Source of the DNA: Vulcanimicrobiota bacterium
GTDB lineage: Bacteria; Vulcanimicrobiota; Vulcanimicrobiia; Vulcanimicrobiales; Vulcanimicrobiaceae
Direction of reading: 5' to 3'
Length of the DNA: 59,802 nucleotides
Assembly (NCBI GenBank): GCA_027315245.1
Contig: DAHUYK010000007.1
Location: 1 to 59,802 of the forward strand
This document shows positions 34,478 through 41,683 of the stretch, piece by piece. The notes beneath the pieces were generated by a model. The model was not told where the DNA came from. It saw nothing but the letters and a program-made list of their open reading frames with translations, and made no database searches. The position numbers and the translations under genes were made by a program. Numbering within the stretch: the stretch's first letter is position 1; every line of letters begins with the position of its first letter.

Positions 34478-35521
34478 ATGGCGATGTTTGCGGGGACGTC
34501 ATATAGCGACGCCCCCCGGGTTGTTATCTGGGAGATGACGCGCGCATGCGCGCTCGCCTGCCGGCATTGCCGCGCGGAGGCGATCCCACGGCGCGATTCG
34601 TCTGAACTGACCACGCTGGAAGCCTTCGATCTCGTGAATGCGGTCAGCGCGTGCGGTAAGCCGATTTTTGTGTTGACCGGCGGTGACCCCCTGATGCGCG
34701 ACGACATTCACACGATCGTCGAATATGCCTCGTCTCGCGGGCTGCGCGTTGCCGTTTCACCCAGCGCTACGGCGCGATTGAAGAGACCTGCGCTGGAACG
34801 CCTGGTGCGCGCTGGGTGTAGACGCATTGCCCTGAGTCTTGATGCGGCGACGGCAGAGATGCACGACCGGTTCCGCGGCGTGAAAGGCTCCTTTGAACGA
34901 ACGCTCGACGCGGCGCACACCGCGCGAGAACTGGGGCTTGGACTTCAAATAAACACCACGTTGTCCCGATTCAACATCGGCGACGTTACGCGGATCGCGG
35001 CCCTCGTGGAACTGCTCGATGCCGCTCTGTGGAGTGCCTTTTTCTTAGTCCCAGTGGGGCGCGCCAGTGCGGACCAAGTGCTCGATGCAGAGGAGACGGA
35101 GCAAGCTTTCCGCACGCTGTATCGGATATCGCAACGAGCGCCATTCGCAATAAAGACGACCGAGGCGCCGCATTACCGTCGCTACGTCGCGCAGCGGACG
35201 TCTAGGCCGTGGAAGGATCTCTCGACGATCGGGGACGGAAATGGTTTCGTCTTCATCTCGCATCTCGGAGAGATCTGTCCAAGCGGCTTTCTTCCGTACA
35301 GCGTAGGGAACGTTCGTACCGACGACTTGCTGAACGTCTACCGACACGACCCGCTTATGCAACGGCTGCGCTCGCCCGAGACCTTCGGCGGGAAGTGCGG
35401 CGCATGCGAGTTCCGTCAGTTATGCGGCGGCTCCCGCTCCCGCGCATTCGCCATGAGCGGCGACCCATTCGCTGCGGAGCCGTCGTGCGCGTACGTGCCG
35501 GCGGCGCTGAGAGGAGCATAA
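34478..35521 (+). CDS. Radical SAM/SPASM protein (heme-biosynthesis-like)
   Basis: This 347-aa radical SAM enzyme has the [4Fe-4S] motif Cys24-x3-Cys28-x2-Cys31 in WEMTRACALACRHCRAEA, then VLTGGDPLMRDD and ALSLDAATAEMHDRFRG. A C-terminal auxiliary-cluster region has ICPSGFLP, GKCGACEFRQLCGGSRSRA and PSCAYVP. It resembles the group labelled TIGR04053, related to AhbD/NirJ enzymes of heme b and heme d1 synthesis. With hemEHY and NO-related genes nearby, a role in heme modification is plausible, but a peptide-modifying role is not excluded. Confidence 0.85.
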   Translation: MAMFAGTSYSDAPRVVIWEMTRACALACRHCRAEAIPRRDSSELTTLEAFDLVNAVSACGKPIFVLTGGDPLMRDDIHTIVEYASSRGLRVAVSPSATARLKRPALERLVRAGCRRIALSLDAATAEMHDRFRGVKGSFERTLDAAHTARELGLGLQINTTLSRFNIGDVTRIAALVELLDAALWSAFFLVPVGRASADQVLDAEETEQAFRTLYRISQRAPFAIKTTEAPHYRRYVAQRTSRPWKDLSTIGDGNGFVFISHLGEICPSGFLPYSVGNVRTDDLLNVYRHDPLMQRLRSPETFGGKCGACEFRQLCGGSRSRAFAMSGDPFAAEPSCAYVPAALRGA

Positions 35522-35522
35522 G

Positions 35523-35642
35523 TTGTCTGGTATTGTAGTGCTGGAAACCTTCTTGGTCGTCGCCGTAGCGGCGATCGGTGCGATGCTTTCGTCGCTCTGT
35601 ACGGCGTGCGCAGTCCGTCAGCCAGGACGTCGTCTCGGCTGA
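35523..35642 (+). CDS. Possible small single-helix membrane protein
   Basis: A 39-codon frame starts at TTG two bases after the radical SAM stop, preceded by GAGAGGAG. The product has one strongly hydrophobic helix (IVVLETFLVVAVAAIGAMLSSL), then cysteines in LCTACAVRQPG and a basic tail. Size and topology are like small subunits of membrane oxidases, but there is no family match I recognise. It is supported only by its ribosome site, coupling and composition. Confidence 0.35.
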   Translation: MSGIVVLETFLVVAVAAIGAMLSSLCTACAVRQPGRRLG

Positions 35643-35788
35643 AGGCTATGCGATGACCGGTATTGGTTCGCCATCCTGATCACGGCAAACGGAGTGCCCC
35701 TACGGACCTCCTGAAAGAACATCAGTTCCTTTCGCGTTCCCGACCCGCTCTTATGAGCACGTTATCGTTGCAATGGAGGTTTTGCTAC

Positions 35789-36145
35789 TTGAAAAGATAT
35801 CAGCGGTTGGTCCTACCCGCTTTCGTGCTCGCACTTGTTGCGGCACCGCTGTCGGCGCCCGTCGCCGCGCGTACCGATATCAACATCGTGGCGTCGAATT
35901 GGAAATTCACGCCGTCCAGCATCACGGTTCCGGTTGGAGAGCCGACGACGCTGCGGCTGACGTCCCAGGAAGGCGTGCACGGCTTGGAATCCGATATACT
36001 CGGTATCCCGCTCACCACGATCATGCCGAATCGGTTCGTTACGGTAACATTCACACCCAAAAAAGCTGGCACGTACGTAGTGCACTGCGCGATCGTGTGC
36101 GGCGCAGGCCATCCGAACATGGCTCTTACGATCAACGTGCGGTAA
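35789..36145 (+). CDS. Secreted CuA-type cupredoxin (copy 2)
   Basis: This 118-aa protein is the same length as, and closely similar to, the copy at 24.8 kb. The CuA loop CAIVCGAGHPNM supplies Cys100, Cys104, His108 and Met111, with His64 in EGVHGLESDILGI. The TTG start is chosen because GGAGG lies nine bases upstream and it yields a clean signal peptide (MKRYQRLVLPAFVLALVAAPLSAPVAA). The ATG at 35753 would add 12 residues in front of it. This copy stands alone without the cytochrome partner. Confidence 0.85.
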   Translation: MKRYQRLVLPAFVLALVAAPLSAPVAARTDINIVASNWKFTPSSITVPVGEPTTLRLTSQEGVHGLESDILGIPLTTIMPNRFVTVTFTPKKAGTYVVHCAIVCGAGHPNMALTINVR

Positions 36146-36216
36146 GCGATCAAGAGCGTTTCGAGCAGTGCAGCTAGCCACGTGCGCGTAGCGCGAGAAT
36201 CCGGAAAACTTCACGT

Positions 36217-36465
36217 ATGAAAAAGAAGGGCGAGCTGCGGCGCGAACCCCAGATGACGATGGACGACATCGCGCTTGCGGCGGCGATCGCGGCTGCGCTG
36301 CAGACGACGTTGCACCTTTCTGGCGTTACCGTCAACGTGTCGCATCGGGCGGTTACTCTCGAAGGCGAGACCGACAGTGAACAGGAGCGCAGCGCAGCGG
36401 AGGCAGTCGCACGGCGCTTATGCTCAAATGTTACGAACACGATACGCCTGAACCGGCGATGCTGA
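36217..36465 (+). CDS. BON-domain protein
   Basis: This 82-aa protein has the BON fold pattern: DDIALAAAIAAALQT, then VTVNVSHRAVTLEGETDSEQERSAAEAVARR and VTNTIRLN. The central V-T-L-x-G-x-x-x-S-x-x-E is the family hallmark. No signal peptide is present, unlike many BON proteins, so a cytosolic role is likely. It is convergent with the two-component genes that follow and has no clear operon partner. Confidence 0.75.
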   Translation: MKKKGELRREPQMTMDDIALAAAIAAALQTTLHLSGVTVNVSHRAVTLEGETDSEQERSAAEAVARRLCSNVTNTIRLNRRC

Positions 36466-36469
36466 GCGG

Positions 36470-36835
36470 TCAGCGAAGCAAATCGGCAAGGATGCTCAAA
36501 ACGACTCTCGGGTCGCCGGGTTTTGGGATGGCGGCACAAATGCCGTACAGATCGTGCAACTCTTGCTTGCCAGGGTCGAAAGACGTCGCGGTATAGACGG
36601 CGATCTTTGCATTCGCCGTGTGCGGCTCTGCGCGGAGGCGCTTAATCAACGCAGTCCCCGTCATATCGGGAAGCGAAAGATCGACAATCACGAGATGCGG
36701 GCTTGCATCGGCTACGATAGCGAGCGCGCAAGCGCCATTGCGTGCTTCGAGCGGTCGATGCCCGGCATGGGCGAGCAAGGTCGCAAGGAGCAGACGACTG
36801 TTATCGTCATCGTCGACGATGAGAACCTCAGCCAC
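36470..36835 (-). CDS. Single-domain response regulator
   Basis: This 121-aa receiver-only protein has EVLIVDDDDNSRL at the acidic pocket, phosphoacceptor Asp52 in LVIVDLSLPDMTG, and switch residues in VYTATS and AIPKPGDP. It lacks an output domain. The GTG start overlaps the end of the upstream receiver gene by eight bases. It is last in the kinase-receiver-receiver unit, so it is probably part of a phosphorelay driven by the PAS kinase. Confidence 0.88.
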   Translation of the reverse strand: MAEVLIVDDDDNSRLLLATLLAHAGHRPLEARNGACALAIVADASPHLVIVDLSLPDMTGTALIKRLRAEPHTANAKIAVYTATSFDPGKQELHDLYGICAAIPKPGDPRVVLSILADLLR

Positions 36836-37202
36836 GATCTTGCAAGAACGTCGAGATCTGACCCGCAAATGCCTGCGGGTCGATCGGCTTGGAGATGTAC
36901 CCGTCGAAACCCGCCTGTAAAATCTTCTCCCGGTCCCCCGTCATGGCAAGCGCAGTGACGGCGATGAGCGGCGTGTTTGCAACCTCGGGAGCAGCCTTGA
37001 AGCGACGCGCAAACTCGAAACCGTCCATGTCCGGCATCAGGATGTCGCTAAGAACGAGATCGTAGGATCCGCATATCGCGTTTGCGAATCCGCAAGCTCC
37101 GTTCGTTTCAGAAGAAACCTCGTAGCCGAACGCACGTAGCAGGTACGTGATGAGTTCTCGATTCACCGCATTATCTTCGATGACGAGAACGCGCGCGCTC
37201 AT
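36828..37202 (-). CDS. Single-domain response regulator
   Basis: This 124-aa receiver protein has VLVIEDNAVNREL, phosphoacceptor Asp53 in LVLSDILMPDMDGFE, and VTALAM with YISKPIDPQAF. The D-N-x-x-N-R-x-L form is typical of receivers that accept phosphate from hybrid-type kinases. The ATG overlaps the kinase stop (ATGA). No output domain; it may signal by protein interaction or pass phosphate onward. Confidence 0.9.
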   Translation of the reverse strand: MSARVLVIEDNAVNRELITYLLRAFGYEVSSETNGACGFANAICGSYDLVLSDILMPDMDGFEFARRFKAAPEVANTPLIAVTALAMTGDREKILQAGFDGYISKPIDPQAFAGQISTFLQDRG

Positions 37203-38317
37203 GCAGCATCCGCGGGAATCGTAAGGGTGAAGGTGCTTCCCCGACCGTACGTGCTCTCGCAGTCGAGTGAGGCGCCGATGAGCGTGGCAAGCTGCTGGCT
37301 CAAATGCAACCCCAGGCCGACGCCCTGAAAGCGGCGCGTGCTCGACGCATCGAGTTGCTCGAAAGCCTGAAAGAGACGGACGCGGTCCTCGTCTCGAATG
37401 CCGAGCCCCGTGTCGCGGACTGCGATGGCGGTGTGCCCGTCGCACGCCTTCTGCATGTCGATCGCTACCGACCCCTGCTCGGTATACTTTATGGCGTTGT
37501 TGGCCAGGTTGAGCAGAATCTGCTGCAATGCGCGCCGGTCCGTGTTGGCGATAACCGGTTCGGCCGGCACTGCGACGTCGATCCGCAAGTGCTTCTCTTC
37601 TGCCAGAGCTCGAAGCGAGTTGCTAACTTCGTGAACGACGTCTTGCAGCACAACCTGTTCCCGGGTGATGTTGACTTTACCGGATTCGATTTTTGCGACG
37701 TCCAGGATATCGTTAATGAGCGAGAGCAGATGGCGTGCACTTGAATCAACGATTAGGAGCTGTCGCTCTTGTTCGTCCGTAAGTGGGCCGGGCAACTTCA
37801 TGAGGAGGGTTCCGGTGAACCCGATGATCGCGTTGAGAGGTGTGCGCAACTCGTGGCTTATTCCGGCAAGAAAGCGATCTTTGGCGAGATTGGCATTCCT
37901 AAGTTCGATGTTTTTATCGTGAAGTGCCTTTTCGATTCGCTTGCGGGCGGTGATATCCCGAATCGCACTAGACACATACCTCTCGCCGCGAATCGTGATG
38001 GGGCTCAGGCTTATCTCGACAGAGAATTCCGTGCCGTCCTTGCGCACGCCGTAGAGGTCCAAGCCGGCGCCCATAGGGCGCACGCGCGGAGCGTGCTGGT
38101 AGCCGTCGCGATGGTGTAGATGCTGCTCGCGCAAGCGAGGTGGGACGAGGTTTTCGACCTTTTGCCCCAGCAACTCGGTGCGCGCGTAGCCGAAGAGTCT
38201 TTCTGCTTGTGCGTTGATGAGCACGATTTGGCCGCGGTGATCGGTGACGATCATCGCGTCAGGTGCCGCCTCAAGGAGCGAGAGTCCAGCCAACGGGGTG
38301 CCCAGCGCTTCGTCCAT
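37199..38317 (-). CDS. PAS-domain sensor histidine kinase
   Basis: This 372-aa soluble kinase has a PAS domain at about residues 12-120 (AAPDAMIVTDHRGQIVLINAQAE) with a PAC-like end (SSAIRDITARKR). A HisKA domain follows with phosphoacceptor His155 in GISHELRTPLNAIIGF. The HATPase_c domain has the N box ILLNLANNAIKYTE, G1 VRDTGLGI and G2 GVGLGLHLS. There is no transmembrane segment, so the signal is intracellular, such as redox or a small ligand. It heads the operon with two receiver proteins. Confidence 0.93.
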   Translation of the reverse strand: MDEALGTPLAGLSLLEAAPDAMIVTDHRGQIVLINAQAERLFGYARTELLGQKVENLVPPRLREQHLHHRDGYQHAPRVRPMGAGLDLYGVRKDGTEFSVEISLSPITIRGERYVSSAIRDITARKRIEKALHDKNIELRNANLAKDRFLAGISHELRTPLNAIIGFTGTLLMKLPGPLTDEQERQLLIVDSSARHLLSLINDILDVAKIESGKVNITREQVVLQDVVHEVSNSLRALAEEKHLRIDVAVPAEPVIANTDRRALQQILLNLANNAIKYTEQGSVAIDMQKACDGHTAIAVRDTGLGIRDEDRVRLFQAFEQLDASSTRRFQGVGLGLHLSQQLATLIGASLDCESTYGRGSTFTLTIPADAA

Positions 38318-38326
38318 GCTGCCGCG

Positions 38327-38896
38327 TTGATTTCAGCAGAGGCGCGACGCGTTCCCCGTCAGTTCTCGGCTGGTTCCCGGCGAATTGCTACGTTTGTCGT
38401 GGTGAAAGATGCTGGCGAACGTGACCGGTATGACCTGTCGAGCATCGTGGCGGTTGCGGTGCCGGTGAACTTTGCCTTGCCTGCGGTAGAGTGCATTTTG
38501 AGCGGCTTTGCGCAGACGCATCACGACGCGCACGAAAGCGTCTCGCTCGCGTTGAACCTGCGTCAATTGCACTTGCCGTTTGAAGCGGAGATCCGCGTTC
38601 CCGTCGAAGCGCGGGTGAGTCCAGGATCGGCGCACAACGAATGGCGCTTGGACATTCGAGCAGCTCACAACGCGGCATTGTATCCCACATTCGAGGGTTT
38701 GTTGACGCTGCTGCCTGTGGGACGCTGCAGTGCGCAGCTGCAGCTTCAGGGGCGCTATACGGTCCCGTTCGGTGCGCTAGGGAAAGCGCTGGACGTCACG
38801 CTGATGCGCGGTGCTGCGCCATCAAGCCTGCAGCGCTTTGTTCGCGAGGTAGCTTGTCGAGTAGCCGCACTTGCGCGATGGGTCCCGACTGAGTGA
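38327..38896 (+). CDS. SRPBCC-like protein, start uncertain
   Basis: The reading frame from about 38327 encodes roughly 189 aa with a pattern like polyketide-cyclase/START-type domains: FEAEIRVPVEARVSPGS, NAALYPTFEGLLTLLPVG, LQLQGRYTVPFGALGKALDVTL and a C-terminal helix LQRFVREVACRVAAL. The same frame is open much further upstream, but that part is antisense to the PAS kinase. I therefore start at TTG 38327; GTG 38399 is another option. Ligand and role unknown. Confidence 0.5.
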   Translation: MISAEARRVPRQFSAGSRRIATFVVVKDAGERDRYDLSSIVAVAVPVNFALPAVECILSGFAQTHHDAHESVSLALNLRQLHLPFEAEIRVPVEARVSPGSAHNEWRLDIRAAHNAALYPTFEGLLTLLPVGRCSAQLQLQGRYTVPFGALGKALDVTLMRGAAPSSLQRFVREVACRVAALARWVPTE

Positions 38897-38939
38897 CGTA
38901 CGGAATGAAGCGCGCGATCACGTCGGCGGGTTAGGTTTT

Positions 38940-39380
38940 GTGCCATATACGTCGCGCCTCTTCATCAAGACGGGGATCGCGTATCTCATCGTTACGTTCG
39001 TCGCGGGAGCGGTCATGCTCTCACTCGAGGCGTCTGGGCACTCGGTTCCATTCATCGTAGGCGTGGAGCACGGTCATGCAGCGTTCGTCGGATGGCTCGT
39101 CAACACCGTGATCGGCGTTGCGCTTTGGCTTCTTCCGGTGAACCGTTCGCGGTTCCCAAAGTCGCAAGGCCGGTATCCTGAAGGCGTCGCGCGATTGTCG
39201 TTCTATCTGCTCAACATCGGCTTGCTGCTGCGTCTCGTCGGTGAGCCCTTGCTGAGTGTCGGGGAAGCGGTGCGCGCAACGGTCGTCGTAGCAGCGCTTC
39301 TCCAGGTGGCCGGAATCGGTGCATTTGCATGGATTGCGTGGCAGCGAGTCTTTGCGCCGCCGCTTCGCCCGAAGATATAA
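38940..39380 (+). CDS. Four-helix membrane protein, oxidase subunit I-like
   Basis: This 146-aa integral membrane protein has four hydrophobic helices (FIKTGIAYLIVTFVAGAVML, AAFVGWLVNTVIGVALWLLPV, LSFYLLNIGLLLRLVG, VVVAALLQVAGIGAFAWIAW). A VEHGHAAFVGW loop with two histidines sits before helix 2. Similar small proteins occur near nitric oxide and oxygen reductases and resemble a fragment of heme-copper oxidase subunit I. The GTG start is uncertain; the frame is open slightly upstream. Function unproven. Confidence 0.6.
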   Translation: MPYTSRLFIKTGIAYLIVTFVAGAVMLSLEASGHSVPFIVGVEHGHAAFVGWLVNTVIGVALWLLPVNRSRFPKSQGRYPEGVARLSFYLLNIGLLLRLVGEPLLSVGEAVRATVVVAALLQVAGIGAFAWIAWQRVFAPPLRPKI

Positions 39381-39401
39381 GCGGTCAATTGGATGCGGGA
39401 G

Positions 39402-40217
39402 CTAACGCTGCGAGTACACGATGGTTGAACCGCCCGCCATTGCTGCCTTGATCGTCGTGGCGTCCGCTCGCGGCACGCACATGTACGATGCGCCTGCACC
39501 ACCCTCCACGGCTAGGGAGGCGCCCAAAAGTTTTGGCTTCATGCTGTCGCGGCAGGCGTCGGAAGCGGCGAAGGCGCGCGCCTCCGCTGCGGCCATGCGA
39601 TCGATTCCCGAGCGTGGGTCGTCGACGTCGCGTAGCACGCGCGGCACGTTCGTGATGATAACGAATGCGCGAGCGCGTAGCTCCGCGGCGATTGCCGCGG
39701 CCGCGAGATCGGCGTTGACATTGTAGGCTTGCGTGCCGTCGCGCGAGACGGCGAGCGGGGCCACGACAGGAACGAAGCGGCCGCGAATAAGCAGCTCGAG
39801 CAAGGTCGCATCGCACGAAGCGATCTCGCCCACGTAGCCCAAACTCGCTTCGCCCGCACCCAAGACGCGCCGCGCCACGAGCATACGCGCGTCCTGTCCG
39901 CTGATGCCGACCGCCGGCGCACCCAGAGCGCAGAGGGCGCGCACGAGACGCTTGTTGAGCGTGCCGCAGAGCACCATCTCGACGACGTCGAGCGACGCGG
40001 CGTCGGTGACGCGCTGGCCGTCGACGCGCTGCGTCACAATGCCGCGGGCAGCCAGTGCGCCATCGATCTCGGGGCCCCCGCCGTGGACGAGGACCACGGG
40101 CTCCTCCCGCGCCGCCAGCGCTGCGATCTCCCGCAGAACCGGGTCGTCTGCATTGCGCTCCGGCAAGGCTGCCCCGCCGTATTTTACGACGATAGGGGTT
40201 GCATAGTTATGCTGCAT
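39402..40217 (-). CDS. argB: N-acetylglutamate kinase
   Basis: ArgB, 271 aa, catalyses the second step of arginine synthesis. The amino-acid-kinase motifs are VVKYGGAA at the N-terminus, VVLVHGGGPEIDG, the substrate region QRVDGQRVTDAASLDVVEMVL, NVNADLAAAAIAAEL, and the C-terminal MKPKLLGASLAVEGGA. It diverges from argF with only 18 bp between the two ATGs. The chosen ATG (MQHNYATPIV) is the one nearest the conserved core; there is no room for a ribosome site, so the mRNA is probably leaderless. Confidence 0.94.
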   Translation of the reverse strand: MQHNYATPIVVKYGGAALPERNADDPVLREIAALAAREEPVVLVHGGGPEIDGALAARGIVTQRVDGQRVTDAASLDVVEMVLCGTLNKRLVRALCALGAPAVGISGQDARMLVARRVLGAGEASLGYVGEIASCDATLLELLIRGRFVPVVAPLAVSRDGTQAYNVNADLAAAAIAAELRARAFVIITNVPRVLRDVDDPRSGIDRMAAAEARAFAASDACRDSMKPKLLGASLAVEGGAGASYMCVPRADATTIKAAMAGGSTIVYSQR

Positions 40218-40235
40218 TATGTATAAATATGCACA
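40199..40235. promoter_or_regulatory. Tandem ARG boxes and argF promoter
   Basis: The right box (40218-40235) reads TATGTATAAATATGCACA, matching the ArgR consensus TG-N-AT-WWWW-AT-N-CA. A weaker left box, TTGCATAGTTATGCTG (40199-40214), is centred 20 bp away, close to the spacing of natural ArgR double sites. The same DNA holds a promoter for argF: -35 TTGCAT (40199-40204), 17 bp, then -10 TATAAA (40222-40227). Initiation would fall at the argF ATG. argR is the second gene of the unit, so autoregulation is expected. Confidence 0.75.
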
Positions 40236-41219
40236 ATGACGGCAGTTTCCCTCGTTCCGGTCCCGGCCTCGACGCTCTTCGGCCGCCATCTTTTAGAGGT
40301 CACTGATCTCCGGACAGAGGAGCTCGCTCGCCTGCTGGCGCTCGCGCGCTACCTGAAGGTGCAAGGGCGCGGCGAACAGCGGACCCTGCTGCGGGATCGT
40401 ACCCTCGCGATGCTCTTCGAGAAGCCGTCGCTGCGAACGCGCGTGTCGTTCGAAGTGGCGATGACGCAGCTCGGCGGTGACGTGCTGTTCGCGCAGGGCG
40501 CCGAGTTCATGATCGGAACGCGCGAGACGCCGGAGGACGCGGCTCGCGTGCTTTCGCGCTACGTCGACGCGATCGTCGTGCGCACGCACGCACACGAACC
40601 GCTGCAGCGGTTCGCGTCGGCGGCGGACGTGCCGGTGGTCAATGCGCTCTCCGCACGCGCGCACCCGTGTCAGGCGCTCAGCGACATGCTCACGCTGCAG
40701 GAGCGGTTTGGCGACATCCGGGGACTGCGCGTCGCGTACGCCGGCGATGCACGCAACAACGTCGCAGCATCGCTAGCCGAGGCGGCGGTCATGCTCGGCG
40801 CGACCGTGCACTTCGGCTGTCCGCCGACGCATCGTCCGTCGGAGTCGTACCTGGCCAAACTCGACGCGCTCGGTGCGAAGAGCGGCGGCTCGGCGCGCGC
40901 GTTCAGCAATGCCGTGCGCGCCGTTCGTGGCGCGGACGTCGTGTACACCGACGTCTGGACGTCGATGGGCGAGGAGCGCTACCGCGAACGCAACGACGCG
41001 ATGCTTCGCCCGTACGCCGTGACCGAAGAACTCTTTTCGTATGCGAAAGCGACGGCAATCTTCATGCACTGTCTCCCCGCGCATCGCGGCGAGGAGACGG
41101 TTGCGGCGGTGATCGACGGTCCGCGCAGCGCCGTCTTCGATCAGGCAGAGAATCGCATGCACGCGCAGAAGGCGCTGCTCGTCGCGCTGCTCACCGAGAT
41201 GAAAGGACTACCGGTATGA
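40236..41219 (+). CDS. argF: Ornithine carbamoyltransferase
   Basis: This enzyme, 327 aa, joins carbamoyl phosphate and ornithine to give citrulline. The carbamoyl phosphate loop FEKPSLRTRVSFEVAMTQLGG, ARAHPCQALSDMLTLQE and the ornithine-binding VYTDVWTSMGEE are all canonical, as is the C-terminal FMHCLPAHRGEE. The ATG lies directly after the ARG box with no ribosome binding site upstream, which suggests leaderless translation. The stop overlaps argR. Confidence 0.96.
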   Translation: MTAVSLVPVPASTLFGRHLLEVTDLRTEELARLLALARYLKVQGRGEQRTLLRDRTLAMLFEKPSLRTRVSFEVAMTQLGGDVLFAQGAEFMIGTRETPEDAARVLSRYVDAIVVRTHAHEPLQRFASAADVPVVNALSARAHPCQALSDMLTLQERFGDIRGLRVAYAGDARNNVAASLAEAAVMLGATVHFGCPPTHRPSESYLAKLDALGAKSGGSARAFSNAVRAVRGADVVYTDVWTSMGEERYRERNDAMLRPYAVTEELFSYAKATAIFMHCLPAHRGEETVAAVIDGPRSAVFDQAENRMHAQKALLVALLTEMKGLPV

Positions 41220-41683
41220 AAGACAATCGTCAGCGCGCGATCTTGACGCTCGTCGCGACGCGGCCCGTGCACTCGCAGGAGGAGCTCGTGGCGCTTCTGG
41301 AGCGCCAGGGTTTCGACGTGACGCAGGCGACGGTGTCACGCGACATCAAAGAACTTGGCCTTGCGAAGGTGCCGATTCGTGAGAACGGCAGCGAGATATT
41401 CAAGTACGTCGTGCCGACCGCCGCGGTGAACTATGTGAGTCGCCTGCATCGCGCCGTTTCGGAGCTCGTGACAACCGTCGAGGGCAGCGGCAACATCATC
41501 GTGTTGCACACGCCGCCCGGAAGCGCGATGCTCGTCGCGTCGGCGATCGACGAAGCCGGCTGGCCCGAGATCGTCGGCACCCTCGGAGGCGACGACACGG
41601 TGCTCACCGTCGTACGCTCTGCCGATGAAACGGCTGTCGTTCGGCAGAGATTCATCGATCTCAAGGGAAGCAGTGCAGCATGA
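41216..41683 (+). CDS. argR: Arginine repressor
   Basis: ArgR, 155 aa, is the arginine-responsive hexameric repressor/activator. The N-terminal winged helix has HSQEELVALLERQGFDVTQATVSRDIKELGL, where S-R-D-I-K-E-L is the recognition helix. The C-terminal oligomerisation/arginine domain has HTPPGSAMLVASAIDEAGWPEIVGTLGGDDTVLTV, with the G-T-x-x-G-D-D-T motif that binds arginine. It lies second in the arg operon, which it should regulate through the boxes before argF. The ATG overlaps the argF stop. Confidence 0.95.
   Translation: MKDNRQRAILTLVATRPVHSQEELVALLERQGFDVTQATVSRDIKELGLAKVPIRENGSEIFKYVVPTAAVNYVSRLHRAVSELVTTVEGSGNIIVLHTPPGSAMLVASAIDEAGWPEIVGTLGGDDTVLTVVRSADETAVVRQRFIDLKGSSAA

Noticed and set aside
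38120-38326. N-terminal extension of the SRPBCC-like protein
   Set aside because: It is antisense to the PAS domain of the histidine kinase and shows no domain pattern; the protein is started downstream.
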